The notes: generated from the letters alone by a model not told the origin. DNA of 64,000 nucleotides from Candidatus Hydrogenedentes bacterium ADurb.Bin170 (GCA_002070275.1 MWCY01000009.1:23371-87370); one strand, 5' to 3'; positions 45,436 to 55,915 are shown, counted from the first letter of the stretch. Program-made: numbers and translations.

Positions 45436-46503
45436 ATGGCAGTAATTCTTGTCACCGGTTCCGCCGGGCTTATTGGCTCAGAAAGTGTCCGCTATTTTTC
45501 CGGACAGGGGCGCACTGTTATCGGTCTGGATAATGACATGCGCGCTTATTTTTTCGGCGACGGCGCATCAACAGGCAAGATGGCACGAGATCTGCAGGAG
45601 CAGTTTCCCCGGTACATTCATCACAATACAGATATCCGGGATTATACAGCCCTGTCCGCTATTTTTTCGGAATACCAGTCGGAGATTCACGCTGTTATTC
45701 ATACGGCGGCACAGCCCAGCCATGACTGGGCGGCACGGGAACCCCTCACCGATTTCGGTGTAAATGCGCAGGGAACGCTGCACTTGCTGGAACTCACCCG
45801 CCAGTATTGCCCCGATGCGGTTTTTATTTTCACCAGTACCAACAAAGTGTATGGCGACCGCCCTAATTCCCTTCCTCTGATCGAAAAAGAAAGCCGGTGG
45901 GAACTGGATCCGGGACACCCCTATGCGCTTCACGGCATCGACGAATGCATGAGCCTTGATCAGTGTAAACATTCCATTTTTGGTGCTTCAAAGGTTGCTG
46001 CGGATATCATGACCCAGGAATACGGGCGTTACTTCGACATGAAGACCATGGTCTTTCGTGGGGGTTGCCTGACAGGCCCGGGCCATGCCGGTGCCGAGCT
46101 GCACGGTTTTCTGGCGTGGCTGATGAAATGCGCCGTGACGAAGACGGAATATAGGGTTTTCGGATATAAAGGAAAACAGGTCCGGGACAATATCCACAGC
46201 GCTGATCTGGTATCCTGCTTCGATGAAGCCATCAGGGCACCACGAAGCGGAGAGGTCTACAATATCGGTGGCAGCCGTTTCAGCCATTGTTCCCTGCTTG
46301 AAGCGGTGTCGCTTTGCGAAGAAATCAGCGGCAATCCCATGCGGGTGCACTATGAGGATAACAATCGCATCGGCGATCATATCTGGTGGATCAGCGACAC
46401 ACGCAAGTTCCAACAGCATTATCCAGAATGGAAACAGCGTTATGATCTGAAATCCATTCTTCTGGAAATTTATAATGCCTTGAGCCAGGGATCATCTGCA
46501 TGA
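45436..46503 (+). CDS. NAD-dependent nucleotide-sugar epimerase (CDP-paratose 2-epimerase-like)
   Basis: This 355-residue extended short-chain dehydrogenase has the NAD-binding GSAGLIGSE (residues 8-16) and sections typical of CDP-paratose 2-epimerase-like proteins ([28 protein letters not shown]). At the catalytic YxxxK position it reads Phe182-GAS-Lys186, so the general-base Tyr is absent; I recall the same FGASK in relatives, so this may be a family trait. The second ATG is used because AAAGGA lies five bases upstream and overlaps the first. It overlaps the next gene by four bases. Confidence 0.88.
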   Translation: MAVILVTGSAGLIGSESVRYFSGQGRTVIGLDNDMRAYFFGDGASTGKMARDLQEQFPRYIHHNTDIRDYTALSAIFSEYQSEIHAVIHTAAQPSHDWAAREPLTDFGVNAQGTLHLLELTRQYCPDAVFIFTSTNKVYGDRPNSLPLIEKESRWELDPGHPYALHGIDECMSLDQCKHSIFGASKVAADIMTQEYGRYFDMKTMVFRGGCLTGPGHAGAELHGFLAWLMKCAVTKTEYRVFGYKGKQVRDNIHSADLVSCFDEAIRAPRSGEVYNIGGSRFSHCSLLEAVSLCEEISGNPMRVHYEDNNRIGDHIWWISDTRKFQQHYPEWKQRYDLKSILLEIYNALSQGSSA

Positions 46504-47282
46504 CGGAAAGCAAAAACAGTTTGCTCTACTCCATCCTTATTCCTGCATACAATGAAGCGGAAAATCTTCCTCCCACTCTGGAAAAGCTGGCGGCACTGCT
46601 GCGCCGGGAAAAAATCCCTTTCGAACTTCTGGTTGTGAATGACAACAGCAAAGACGACACAGCGCTTGTTCTGGAACGCCTGAAGACCGACTACCCCGAG
46701 CTGAAGGTGGTGAATAATACGCCACCCGGAGGTCTCGGACGCGCCATCCGATGCGGGTTACGCCATTTCAAAGGAGATGTTGTTGCTATTGTCATGGCGG
46801 ACAGCTCCGATGCGCCGGAAGATGTGGTCGCCTGTTACCGGAAAATTGAAGAAGGTTACGACTGTGTTTTTGGATCCCGCTTCCGAAAAGACAGCAGAGT
46901 CACCATGTATCCTCCTGTAAAACTTTTCTGCAATCGCATCGTTAATCATGCGATGCGTCTTCTATTTATGACCAGGCACAATGATCTGACCAATGCCTTT
47001 AAAGTCTACCGACGACATGTAATAGAAAGTATCAGCCCGCTTCAGGCGGCCCATTTTAATATTACTATTGAGATGTCTCTTTCCGCACTGATCCGGAAAT
47101 TTCGTATTGCTGAGATACCTATTTCCTGGAGCGGGCGCACCTGGGGTCAGTCCAATCTAAGACTGCGCGAAATGGGGCGCCGCTATCTATGCACCCTGCT
47201 GATGATCTGGTTTGAGCGGATCCTGATTCTGGACGACCTGCTTCGGGAAACCTATCCGCACACCGATCAGGCGGAGAAATAA
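46500..47282 (+). CDS. Family 2 glycosyltransferase, dolichyl-phosphate-mannose-synthase-like
   Basis: This 260-residue GT-A enzyme has [13 protein letters not shown] at the N-terminus, [11 protein letters not shown], and the metal-binding region [12 protein letters not shown]. There is no C-terminal membrane domain, so it is the short, soluble or peripheral type that moves a sugar from a nucleotide donor to a lipid or glycan acceptor. ATGA overlap with the epimerase suggests that the epimerase makes its donor, which is inference. Both may serve surface polysaccharide synthesis. Confidence 0.9.
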   Translation: MTESKNSLLYSILIPAYNEAENLPPTLEKLAALLRREKIPFELLVVNDNSKDDTALVLERLKTDYPELKVVNNTPPGGLGRAIRCGLRHFKGDVVAIVMADSSDAPEDVVACYRKIEEGYDCVFGSRFRKDSRVTMYPPVKLFCNRIVNHAMRLLFMTRHNDLTNAFKVYRRHVIESISPLQAAHFNITIEMSLSALIRKFRIAEIPISWSGRTWGQSNLRLREMGRRYLCTLLMIWFERILILDDLLRETYPHTDQAEK

Positions 47283-47311
47283 AGACGCCGGGTCTGTATT
47301 TCTGCGAGTGC

Positions 47312-47341
47312 TTGTAAGGTCTTGTCAATTGTTAGTATAAT
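47312..47341 (+). promoter_or_regulatory. Promoter of ftsH
   Basis: TTGTAA and a perfect TATAAT are separated by 18 bases, about 100 bases before the ftsH ATG. Confidence 0.62.
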
Positions 47342-47442
47342 TCTATGATGCTGAATTTTCAGCGTTGGCGTTGCAAAACTCCGCTTTCTTTGTGGCTGGA
47401 TGAGTTGGCTCCCCGAATTTCAAGGAAAATATCCCCTTTATC

Positions 47443-49419
47443 ATGAATAATTTCCTCAAACATATCTCTTTGTGGATTGTGCTGCTGATTATTGTAGTCC
47501 TGGCCATGTCCAACCTGACAAAAATGCAGAGCGACAAACGGCCGCTGGGCGAACCGGATTTCGTCACGCAGCTTTCGCAAAACAACATTGAGTCCGTCGT
47601 CATTAAAGAAGCAGGTGCCAACCTCAAAGAAATCAAAGTCAAGTTCCGGGAAAAAGTCGACAACAACACCTCTTTTGACTTTAAAACAGATAATTTCCGG
47701 GACGAATGGCGCGCAAAACTGGATGATCAGGGCGTTCCTTATGAATTTCAGGTTGAAAGCACACTTTGGCAGGGTCTGCTAATCAATTTGCTCCCCATGC
47801 TTCTGATATTCGGCATTATCTGGTTTTTCATGTTTCGCCAAATGCAGAGTGGCAATTCAAAAGCCATGTCTTTCGGGAAAAGCCGCGCACGCATGGCAGG
47901 CCAGGGCGAAAAAGAAATTACCTTCAAGGATGTTGCCGGTGTAGACGAAGCCAAGGAAGAACTGGAAGAAATTATTGAATTCCTTAAAGATCCGAAAAAG
48001 TTCTCCCGACTGGGCGGTCGTATCCCTAAAGGAGTGCTTTTGGTAGGCTCGCCGGGGTCGGGAAAAACCCTTTTAGCTAAAGCGGTTGCCGGAGAAGCAG
48101 CGGTGCCGTTTTTCAGCATCAGTGGATCCGATTTTGTCGAGATGTTCGTCGGCGTTGGTGCGAGTCGTGTTCGCGATCTTTTCCAGCAGGGGCATAAGCA
48201 TGCGCCCTGTATCATTTTTATTGATGAAATCGATGCGGTGGGTCGTCAGCGCGGTGCAGGCTTTGGCGGGGGGCACGACGAACGGGAACAGACACTCAAC
48301 CAATTACTTGTTGAAATGGACGGTTTCAATACCAACGACGGCGTGATTCTAATGGCCGCCACCAATCGCCCGGATGTTCTTGATCAGGCGTTACTGCGTC
48401 CCGGACGCTTTGACCGTCAGGTTGTCGTTCCCAATCCGGATATTTCCGGTCGTGCCGCTATTTTAGACATTCATATCAGAAACCAGAAGATACCCCTTGC
48501 CACCGACGTCGATATCAGCGCCATAGCCCGTGGCACCCCTGGATTTTCAGGTGCCGATCTGGCAAACCTTGTGAATGAGTCGGCGTTAATTGCGGCCCGT
48601 CATAATGCAGAAGCCGTGCACCGCCAGCACATGGAAGATGCGAAAGACAAAATTCTCATGGGGCCTGCCCGACGCAGCATGATTTTAAGCGACAAAGATA
48701 AACTTGCCACGGCATACCATGAAGCAGGACATACGCTTGTGGCGCGGCTCACCCCGGGCTGTGATCCCATCCATAAAGTCACCATAGTCCCCCGCGGCAT
48801 GGCTCTGGGTGTCACAAGCTCCCTGCCTGAAGAAGACCGCCACAGCCTTACCCGCTCTTACTGTCTGGCTTCTATCCGTGTGTTCATGGCGGGGCGTGCC
48901 GCGGAAGAAATTGTGTACAGCGAATTCACAAGCGGCGCCTCCAATGATCTGAAACGCTCCACCCAGTTAGCGCATAAAATGGTATGCGAATGGGGCATGA
49001 GCGACTTAGGCCCTCTTACCTTCGGCAGCAACGATGAAGTGTTTCTCGGGCGCGATTTCACAAAAATGCGGGATTTCAGCGACGAAACTGCTTCCGCCGT
49101 TGACCGTGAAATACACCGTATCTGCGACACCTGTTACAGGGAAGCCAAGGAACTTCTGGAAACGAACCGGGCAGTTCTGGAGGCGCTTGCTCAAACACTC
49201 TTTGAAAAAGAAACGCTCATGGCAGAAGAAGTGGATGCCATCATCGTTGAAACGGGCGGACCGGATCTGCTTCCTTTGCGAAAGACTCCGGAAGAGAGCA
49301 CCCCTGCAGCTCAGGAACCTGTCACTGAAGGTATTTCGGACATACAGGCGCCGGAAGTACCCGATGCTGAAGCGCAGATCACTCCCCCGCCCCTCGAACC
49401 TTTGAGCGAAAACCCCTGA
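47443..49419 (+). CDS. ftsH: ATP-dependent zinc metalloprotease FtsH
   Basis: This 658-residue membrane AAA+ protease has two N-terminal membrane segments (about 7-24 and 112-130), the Walker A GSPGSGKT (202-209), Walker [16 protein letters not shown], the second region of homology around [20 protein letters not shown], and the zinc-binding HEAGH (426-430). It extracts and degrades membrane and regulatory proteins. The C-terminal 50 residues are a Pro/Glu-rich tail. It begins the group with folP and pdxJ. Confidence 0.97.
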   Translation: MNNFLKHISLWIVLLIIVVLAMSNLTKMQSDKRPLGEPDFVTQLSQNNIESVVIKEAGANLKEIKVKFREKVDNNTSFDFKTDNFRDEWRAKLDDQGVPYEFQVESTLWQGLLINLLPMLLIFGIIWFFMFRQMQSGNSKAMSFGKSRARMAGQGEKEITFKDVAGVDEAKEELEEIIEFLKDPKKFSRLGGRIPKGVLLVGSPGSGKTLLAKAVAGEAAVPFFSISGSDFVEMFVGVGASRVRDLFQQGHKHAPCIIFIDEIDAVGRQRGAGFGGGHDEREQTLNQLLVEMDGFNTNDGVILMAATNRPDVLDQALLRPGRFDRQVVVPNPDISGRAAILDIHIRNQKIPLATDVDISAIARGTPGFSGADLANLVNESALIAARHNAEAVHRQHMEDAKDKILMGPARRSMILSDKDKLATAYHEAGHTLVARLTPGCDPIHKVTIVPRGMALGVTSSLPEEDRHSLTRSYCLASIRVFMAGRAAEEIVYSEFTSGASNDLKRSTQLAHKMVCEWGMSDLGPLTFGSNDEVFLGRDFTKMRDFSDETASAVDREIHRICDTCYREAKELLETNRAVLEALAQTLFEKETLMAEEVDAIIVETGGPDLLPLRKTPEESTPAAQEPVTEGISDIQAPEVPDAEAQITPPPLEPLSENP

Positions 49420-49486
49420 ACGTTTTCCAAAATGAGCATGCCGTCGGCTGTATGCCCGCCCGGCACATACCGGAGTCCATGAAACG

Positions 49487-50335
49487 ATGGAATATCGCAG
49501 CGATACGCTTCAGAATCCTCAGAACTCCGCGACACGCGTGATGGGTATACTGAATATCACCCCTGATTCCTTTTACGACGGCGGCTTGTATCATGCTGAA
49601 AACGCGGCACTGCAGCATTTGCAGGAACTGGTGGATCAGGGCGCTGACATCATCGACATCGGCGGAGAATCGAGCCGTCCCGGAGCTGACCCTGTACCTG
49701 CAGATGAGGAAAAGAAACGCATTGCCTCCGTGCTGCCGGCAGCAGTCGCTTCGGGGATTCCTGTCTCAATCGATACCATTCACGCTGCGACTGCCCGTTT
49801 TGCTCTGGAGGCAGGCGCCTGTATCATCAATGACATCTCCTCATTTCGCCACGACCCCGCCATGGCAGCTCTTGCTGCGGAGCACGAGTGCCTCTGTATT
49901 CTGATGCATATGCAGGGTACGCCGAAAACCATGCAGGCCGCTCCCTGTTACAAAGATATCATTTCCGATATCATTGATTTTTTTAAAGAACGGATCGATT
50001 TCGCACTGAAAGAGGGCGTAGCAGAAGAGAATATCTGGCTTGATCCGGGTTTTGGCTTCGGTAAAACAGTGGCGCATAATCTTGAACTGCTCCGCCGATT
50101 TGAGGAATTCCAGGTACTCGGTTTTCCGCTTGTCCTAGGCACATCCAACAAATCCACCATCGGGACAGTGCTGAATCTTCCGCCCGACGAAAGGCTTGAA
50201 GGCACAGCCGCAACGGTAGCAATAGGAATCATGAAAGGAGTACACTGTATTCGCGTGCATGATGTACGCGCCATGTCCCGTGTCGCAAAGATGTGCGATG
50301 CTGTACTCGGACGGGATGCGGGGCAGACTCCTTAG
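49487..50335 (+). CDS. folP: Dihydropteroate synthase
   Basis: This 282-residue TIM-barrel enzyme joins p-aminobenzoate to the pterin pyrophosphate in folate synthesis. It has MGILNITPDSFYDGG (family signature), IDIGGESSRPGA, and LDPGFGFGKTVAHNLELL. The FtsH-FolP order is common in bacteria. It begins 67 bases after ftsH and ends 24 bases before pdxJ. Confidence 0.97.
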   Translation: MEYRSDTLQNPQNSATRVMGILNITPDSFYDGGLYHAENAALQHLQELVDQGADIIDIGGESSRPGADPVPADEEKKRIASVLPAAVASGIPVSIDTIHAATARFALEAGACIINDISSFRHDPAMAALAAEHECLCILMHMQGTPKTMQAAPCYKDIISDIIDFFKERIDFALKEGVAEENIWLDPGFGFGKTVAHNLELLRRFEEFQVLGFPLVLGTSNKSTIGTVLNLPPDERLEGTAATVAIGIMKGVHCIRVHDVRAMSRVAKMCDAVLGRDAGQTP

Positions 50336-50359
50336 CAACAGAAGAAGGGTGAATCCGCT

Positions 50360-51085
50360 ATGATAGAACTGGGCGTCAACATCGATCATGTGGCAACATT
50401 GCGGCAGGCAAGGCGCGGTCTTTTTCCTGATCTTGTTGCAGCTGCCAAGGTCTGCGAACTGGCAGGAGCACACCAGATAACAGTCCATCTCCGTGTTGAT
50501 CGGCGTCATATCCAGGATTCGGATATATTTGCATTAAAACAGGTCCTTTTGCTGCGTATGAATCTTGAAATGGCAGCCGAAGAAGAGATTATTGCCATTG
50601 CAGAAGAGCTCCGCCCGTATACAGTCTGTCTGGTACCTGAAAGCAGACATGAAATTACAACCGAGGGCGGTCTTGATGTGGCGCATCAGATAAGCAAGCT
50701 GACGGAAGTCACCGCCCGATTGCACAGCAAAGGCATTCTCGTCAGCACTTTTATTGATCCTGAACCTGTGCAGATAGAAGCATCTGCCGCCATTGGCGCT
50801 GATGCGGTTGAGTTTCATACAGGTGCTTATGCTGCTGCTTCAGGCGAAGCTGCATTGAGAGAACTGGCACGGGTCCGCGAAGGTGCTGCACTGGCAAGCA
50901 GCATTTCTCTTGACTTTCATGCCGGGCACGGACTCAGCATACGCAACCTGCGCCCTGTCGCCAGGATCCCTTTGCTGCGCGAGGTGAATATCGGTCATGA
51001 TATAGTTGCCCGAGCTCTCTTTATCGGCCTTGAACCGGCAGTAAAAGAGATTCTCACTATCCTTAAAGAAGAGAGCCGGGACTGA
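50360..51085 (+). CDS. pdxJ: Pyridoxine 5'-phosphate synthase
   Basis: This 241-residue TIM-barrel enzyme condenses 1-deoxyxylulose 5-phosphate with 3-amino-2-oxopropyl phosphate to form pyridoxine 5'-phosphate (DXP-dependent vitamin B6 route). It shows LGVNIDHVATLRQAR at the start, VTVHLRVDRRHIQD-like ITVHLRVDRRHIQD, and EFHTGAYA and VNIGHDIVARALF later. PdxA and other partners are not in the window. Confidence 0.97.
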   Translation: MIELGVNIDHVATLRQARRGLFPDLVAAAKVCELAGAHQITVHLRVDRRHIQDSDIFALKQVLLLRMNLEMAAEEEIIAIAEELRPYTVCLVPESRHEITTEGGLDVAHQISKLTEVTARLHSKGILVSTFIDPEPVQIEASAAIGADAVEFHTGAYAAASGEAALRELARVREGAALASSISLDFHAGHGLSIRNLRPVARIPLLREVNIGHDIVARALFIGLEPAVKEILTILKEESRD

Positions 51086-51198
51086 GCGACTCTTTTATCT
51101 CCCGAGGTGCTTTCAGAAGCAGTTTTTTCTATTTCTAACGAGAAACCCTTAAGCGCCAGCTATGAAACTGCCGGCGCGCAATACAGAAAGTGCAGGCA

Positions 51199-52089
51199 AT
51201 GGCAATTACAAAAACACGGATTATCGATGGTAAAAAAACAGCAGCAGCCATTTTAGAAGAACTGAAGTCCAAAACAGCGCAATTAAAAGAAAAGAAAATC
51301 GAGCCGGGGCTGGCAGTGGTGCTGGTAGGTGAAGATCCCGCCAGTCAGGTCTATGTGCGCAGCAAGCGTAAAACCTGCGCTGAACTGGGCATTCAATCTT
51401 TCTCTCATGATTTGCCTGCCAACTGTACGGAAAAACGGCTGTTGACACTGATTCATAAACTAAATGACGATCCCCGTGTTCATGGCATTCTGGTACAGAT
51501 GCCACTGCCGAAACACCTGAATGAAAAGCGTGTTCTTGAAGCCATTCGCCCGGAAAAAGACGTTGACGGCTTTCATCCTGTCAATGTCGGCCGCCTGCTG
51601 AACGGCGAAGAAGGTTTTGTCCCCTGCACTCCCGCCGGATGTCTGGTACTGCTGCAGCGATACGGTATCCGTCCTGAGGGCAAACATGTTGTAATTGTCG
51701 GTAGATCCAACATTGTCGGCAAGCCGCTTGCAGCACTTCTAATTCAAAAAGCAGACAACGCCAATGCGACAGTGACCATCTGCCATTCGCGTACCCGAAA
51801 TATAGCCCGATATACCCGGGAAGCGGACATTCTTATAGCCGCCATGGGCGTTCCTGAATTTATAAAACCGCGCATGGTTCGCGAAGGCGCTGTGGTAATT
51901 GATGTCGGCGTGAACCGCATTGCCGATGCCAGCAAAAAAAGCGGCACCCGACTGGTTGGTGATGTTGCTTTTGCGGGAGTTTCCAAAAAGGCAAAAGCAA
52001 TTACACCGGTACCGGGCGGTGTCGGTCCCATGACGATTGCCATGCTGATGGCAAATACCATCCGGGCTGCCGAGCTGCTCGCCCGCTAA
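51199..52089 (+). CDS. folD: Methylenetetrahydrofolate dehydrogenase/cyclohydrolase
   Basis: This 296-residue bifunctional enzyme interconverts methylene-, methenyl- and formyl-tetrahydrofolate with NADP. It shows the catalytic Lys region YVRSKRKTCAELGI, PLPKHLNEKRVLEAI, and the nucleotide-binding IVGRSNIVGKPLA. An upstream in-frame GTG three codons earlier is possible; the ATG is preferred, although neither has a strong ribosome-binding site. It is the second folate gene in this stretch and may supply formyl groups for the initiator tRNA. Confidence 0.96.
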   Translation: MAITKTRIIDGKKTAAAILEELKSKTAQLKEKKIEPGLAVVLVGEDPASQVYVRSKRKTCAELGIQSFSHDLPANCTEKRLLTLIHKLNDDPRVHGILVQMPLPKHLNEKRVLEAIRPEKDVDGFHPVNVGRLLNGEEGFVPCTPAGCLVLLQRYGIRPEGKHVVIVGRSNIVGKPLAALLIQKADNANATVTICHSRTRNIARYTREADILIAAMGVPEFIKPRMVREGAVVIDVGVNRIADASKKSGTRLVGDVAFAGVSKKAKAITPVPGGVGPMTIAMLMANTIRAAELLAR

Positions 52090-52131
52090 AATGGTTTTCA
52101 GCGCCGAAGCCTGTGACAGAAAGGAAGAAAG

Positions 52132-52977
52132 ATGAACCGACTGCTTTTTACAGCGCTGAGCCTTATGGTTTGCGCCGGAGTTTATGCGGAAGTACCGCTG
52201 AAAGTAATGACCTTCAATGTCCGATATGGTATGGCTCTGGATGGAGAGAACGCCTGGCCCCATCGGAAGGACATACTGATTAAAACCATTCGGGATCAGA
52301 GCCCGGATCTTCTCGGCCTGCAGGAATGTCTTGCCATGCAGGCTGATTACATTCAGGCTGCCTTTCCCGAATACCGCTGGTTCGGTATTGACCGAGACGT
52401 CACCGGCAAAGGAGAGATGACCTGTATCTTTTACCGCCATGCCGATTTGTATCCCGTTGAAAGCGGTAATTTCTGGCTCTCCGAAACACCTGAAATACCG
52501 GCTTCCATTTCCTGGGACTCAAGCCTGACCCGAATCGCTACCTGGGCACGCTTTTATCATAAGGAAAGCAAAAGCTGGATCCATTATTACAATACTCATC
52601 TGGATCACCGGGGCGAAGAGGCGCGGGTTCAGGGCATCACTTTGATCAGCAAACGTATGGCTGCACTTCCCGACGGCTCTGTTGCCATTCTGACCGGAGA
52701 CTTTAATGCGTCGGCAGAAAAAAGCAGAGCCTATGAAGTCGCCATGGAAGAAGGCTTTACCGATGCCTGGATCGCAGCGGAAAAACGCGAAGGCCCTGAA
52801 GTCACTTTTACTGCATTTAAAACCCCGAATTTGGATAAAAAAGACCGGATAGACTGGATTCTTTTTAAGGGATCTGTCAGAGTGTCCCGGTGCGAGACCA
52901 TTACCTACAGTGAAAACGGGCGCTATCCTTCCGATCATTTCCCAGTATGCGCCACGCTGCATATTGCCGTGCCCTGA
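52132..52977 (+). CDS. Secreted endonuclease/exonuclease/phosphatase-fold hydrolase
   Basis: This 281-residue protein has a signal peptide (residues 1-19, ending VYA) and a full EEP fold: KVMTFNVRYG, LLGLQECL with the metal-binding Glu, YYNTHLDHRGEEAR, LTGDFNAS, and the C-terminal SDHFPV. The fold includes nucleases, sphingomyelinases and inositol phosphatases; being exported, it is more likely a phosphodiesterase or nuclease for nutrient gain. AAGGAAGAAAG precedes the ATG. Confidence 0.9.
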   Translation: MNRLLFTALSLMVCAGVYAEVPLKVMTFNVRYGMALDGENAWPHRKDILIKTIRDQSPDLLGLQECLAMQADYIQAAFPEYRWFGIDRDVTGKGEMTCIFYRHADLYPVESGNFWLSETPEIPASISWDSSLTRIATWARFYHKESKSWIHYYNTHLDHRGEEARVQGITLISKRMAALPDGSVAILTGDFNASAEKSRAYEVAMEEGFTDAWIAAEKREGPEVTFTAFKTPNLDKKDRIDWILFKGSVRVSRCETITYSENGRYPSDHFPVCATLHIAVP

Positions 52978-53008
52978 GCAGCACGCCCCGTCTCTAAAAC
53001 AACCCCTG

Positions 53009-54154
53009 TCACTTCGGCATCTGGCTTGCCCCGACACTGAAGTTGATGGGGGTTATTTTATTCAGCAGCGATCCCGCAAAACCGTGGGACATGCCAAGAA
53101 TAAAAAGATTATGGCTTTGCAGAAACACAAAAGTACCGAAAAGACCGCCGAAAAACGTAAACACCATCAGCCAGAAATTCGGCAGATGGACTAGCGTGAA
53201 CGCTGTGGCGGTACACAGGCATGCTTTCGTCAATTCCCAACGGCTTTTCTCCACAGGAAAAGCCCTGCTGAAAAGGACGCCGAAATATCCGGCAAAGATC
53301 AATTGCTGTACCCAGCCCCAGGTAACGTAGCCTGCCCATTGCCCGAAAATGGCGAGCGGGTCTGCCAGCGCGGTCAGACGTTCCCGTGCCGGCGCACCCC
53401 TGAGCCGAAAATGGTGCCAGGGCTCCAAATACTCACGAAGCGGCTCAAGAATAAACTGAAAGACTAAATTAAAAATTAAAATCATGACAATGGAGCCAAG
53501 AATAAAGGCGATTACAAAACGGAAGTGCCTGGCAAAATTATCAAGCCTTAGCATGAAAGGGAAACCGACAGCAAACCACAGAATATTCAGAAGCAAAAGA
53601 AGCCCCATAATGAAAGCGATTTTCCCGGCAACGCTGTCACCGTAGTACTGGCTGTATCTCTGGTCAATCTCCTCAGAAAAGGTGAAAGCCGCGGATATGT
53701 AAAGAACCGTCATGAACAGCAGAATTCCGGCAACGACTTTTTTATGCTTCAGAAAAAGCGGGCCTTCCCCGTCGTAGCCGCGATAGTAGCGGACAGGGTT
53801 GCCTAATCCCCTGAACTCCCAAAAGTAAAGACTGAGCCCGCGGCCCAGCTGATGGGGATGTAAAAACAGACATTGCTCATAACGGTAATGGACAACGGGA
53901 GAAAATATGAACATCCAGAGAATGGCGGGAACACCGACAATTACGCGGAAATTCTGAGTAGCCCCTTTGCTCATCCAGTATTCGCACCATACAACGGCCA
54001 TCACCACGGCAAAGGCTGCCCATGCCTCAATGAAGTTCCACCACCGAATTCTGGACAGATAAGCGGCCGGCACATCGGAGGAGGTCACAATAAAGCCGGC
54101 ATCCTTCTCCAGTTCAATCGTTGTAAAACTGCGTTTTAATGACTTAAAAAACAT
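53009..54154 (-). CDS. CPBP-like membrane protein with altered catalytic motif
   Basis: This protein of 381 residues has about eight membrane segments. The C-terminal part follows the CPBP (Abi, glutamic-type intramembrane protease) plan: motif 2 as FxxxH (Phe319, His323 in FTLVHLPN) and motif 4 as HGFAG (His357). At motif 1, where EExxxR is required, it reads QQLIFA (Gln283, Gln284, Ala288), so the catalytic dyad and Arg are absent. The N-terminal half is not recognised. AAGGA lies nine bases before the chosen ATG. It converges with the upstream endonuclease gene. Confidence 0.75.
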   Translation of the reverse strand: MFFKSLKRSFTTIELEKDAGFIVTSSDVPAAYLSRIRWWNFIEAWAAFAVVMAVVWCEYWMSKGATQNFRVIVGVPAILWMFIFSPVVHYRYEQCLFLHPHQLGRGLSLYFWEFRGLGNPVRYYRGYDGEGPLFLKHKKVVAGILLFMTVLYISAAFTFSEEIDQRYSQYYGDSVAGKIAFIMGLLLLLNILWFAVGFPFMLRLDNFARHFRFVIAFILGSIVMILIFNLVFQFILEPLREYLEPWHHFRLRGAPARERLTALADPLAIFGQWAGYVTWGWVQQLIFAGYFGVLFSRAFPVEKSRWELTKACLCTATAFTLVHLPNFWLMVFTFFGGLFGTFVFLQSHNLFILGMSHGFAGSLLNKITPINFSVGASQMPK

Positions 54155-54279
54155 AACTGCGTTCCTTGCCGGAAGTGGTCGAGGGTTAACATGAAAAAAT
54201 AACAGCAGCACATTTTAGCCGTTATTCTGTTTGTCTGCAAATTCAGGTGACCTGCCGCCTACTGTTCCTTTGACTGAAG

Positions 54280-54308
54280 TTGCACTGCAAAAGTTTTTTT
54301 TGTATAGT
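54280..54308 (+). promoter_or_regulatory. Promoter of the Cys-cluster protein gene
   Basis: TTGCAC and TATAGT are separated by exactly 17 bases, about 36 bases before the ATG. Confidence 0.6.
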
Positions 54309-54344
54309 TGCCCTGATTTTCAACTCCAAAAGAAAGTGAGCATA

Positions 54345-54917
54345 ATGGGAAAGCAAACCGTTCGTTTTCAGTGTCACCATTCCGGACATTGCTGCCGGGA
54401 CGTTGTCTGCCTGCCAACCCCCTGGGACGTTCTCCGTATTGCCATGAATATACATCGGGATCCCCACGACTTCATAGAATTTTTAACTCCTGATGAAATC
54501 GAAGGAGTGTCAAAATCGGATCCCACCTGGCTGATTATCGGAGACAATCGCTACATCATGGCACTACAGCGTACTCCGGAAGAGGGCTGTTTTTTTCTGG
54601 ACAGAAAAACCTATCACTGTACAATCTATGAGCACCGCCCTCTTTTGTGCCGGCTGTATCCTTTCAAACTGCATGAAACGCGCACTGGAGAGTTCAGCCA
54701 CTTCAGTTTGCATCAGGATGTGGGCTGCCCGAGATTTCGGGACGGAGTGGTTGAAACTGCACCTCTGTATGATCTCTACCTGCAGGACAAAATGCATCAG
54801 GAAGATTATGTGAAGATTGTAAATAGGTTCAATGCGCTGGAAGACGACAGCCGCAGCCCTGAGCATTTTCTGGATCTTTTTGTGGAGGTGGTGCAGGCAG
54901 GGGACGAGGAAGGCTAA
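54345..54917 (+). CDS. YkgJ-family cysteine cluster protein
   Basis: This 190-residue protein has the N-terminal cluster FQCHHSGHCCRDVVCLP and, further on, CTIYEHRPLLCRLYPF, the conserved metal-binding arrangement of the YkgJ/CxxCxxCC family. Zinc or iron-sulfur binding is assumed; no function is established. The ATG at GKQTVRFQC is chosen because the predicted transcript starts just before it and longer frames would begin inside the promoter. Confidence 0.88.
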   Translation: MGKQTVRFQCHHSGHCCRDVVCLPTPWDVLRIAMNIHRDPHDFIEFLTPDEIEGVSKSDPTWLIIGDNRYIMALQRTPEEGCFFLDRKTYHCTIYEHRPLLCRLYPFKLHETRTGEFSHFSLHQDVGCPRFRDGVVETAPLYDLYLQDKMHQEDYVKIVNRFNALEDDSRSPEHFLDLFVEVVQAGDEEG

Positions 54918-54924
54918 AAACGTA

Positions 54925-55827
54925 TTATGCCTTTTCGATCGCTTTGACCAGATCCTTGCGGACGGGATAAACACGGGGCCCGTATTCAATATACCAGTAG
55001 GGATCTTTATCGTGCACCTGATCGGCGGGCTGAGTGAGTCCGCTGTGAAAATGAACAATGAAAGCTTTCTTGTCTGAAGGCTTCGCCTGGGGCTGTGCGA
55101 TTTGCATGCCTGCTCCCGAAGATCCAGAAACTGCCATCACCGGCATTTTCGCCCCTTTTGCATAGGCCTCTTCGAATGCCATAACCATGCGCACGTAGTT
55201 TTTTGTTTCCTCAAAAGGCGGGATCCCTTTATGTTTTTTTACATTTTCCGGTCCCGCATTATAAGCCGCCAAAGCAAGCCGCTTGTCATTAAAAAGACTG
55301 AACATCTTTGACAGGTACTGCGTACCGCCTGCCACATTCTGCGTAGGATCAAAAATATCCGTAACCCCCATTTCTGCAGCAGTACCCGGCATCAATTGCA
55401 TCAGCCCTCGGGCACCTGCCGGTGACACCGCATTCGGATTGAAATTGCTTTCTGCGCGGATGACCGCATAGACGAGAGGCTCGCTCAGGCCGTACAGGGA
55501 AGCGTAACGGCTTACAATGGCGCGTAAATTCTCGTCTGTCACCACTTTAGGCTGCGCCACAGGGGTAGGCTTGTACTGAGGCGGCAAAGGAATCCGTTCG
55601 TACTTAATTACCACTTCAACAAAATCACGGCGGTGCTTATATTTTTCCGGGCGGTTGGTAAAAGTGACAGCCCCGTCTTTGCCCTGGAACTGATGTAAGG
55701 TTCGTTCGCTGCGGTTGGCAACCACAGTGCGTTCGGCAGGCTGTGCCACCGCTGTGAGACACATGCAAAAAAGAGAAAGGAGCACCGGCGCAAGCACAGC
55801 AATCCGTTTCTCATGAGTGACAGGCAT
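54925..55827 (-). CDS. Lytic transglycosylase (SLT domain)
   Basis: This 300-residue protein has a signal peptide (about residues 9-29), a short region with the DUF4124-like pattern (GKDGAVTFTNRPEKYK), and an SLT domain (about 98-225) with the catalytic Glu126 in VIRAESNFNPNAVSPAG, GLMQLMPGTA and AAYNAGPENV. It cleaves peptidoglycan glycan strands with formation of 1,6-anhydromuramic ends. AGGA lies eight bases before the chosen ATG. It ends seven bases from the convergent Cys-cluster gene. Confidence 0.93.
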   Translation of the reverse strand: MPVTHEKRIAVLAPVLLSLFCMCLTAVAQPAERTVVANRSERTLHQFQGKDGAVTFTNRPEKYKHRRDFVEVVIKYERIPLPPQYKPTPVAQPKVVTDENLRAIVSRYASLYGLSEPLVYAVIRAESNFNPNAVSPAGARGLMQLMPGTAAEMGVTDIFDPTQNVAGGTQYLSKMFSLFNDKRLALAAYNAGPENVKKHKGIPPFEETKNYVRMVMAFEEAYAKGAKMPVMAVSGSSGAGMQIAQPQAKPSDKKAFIVHFHSGLTQPADQVHDKDPYWYIEYGPRVYPVRKDLVKAIEKA

Positions 55828-55915
55828 CAGCAGTTTCCTATGAATTCCCATAATAGTCAAGAGTATACCATGACCGCCGAAAAGACGCAAGCGCAAAAAA
55901 AGGCGGCATGCTTTT

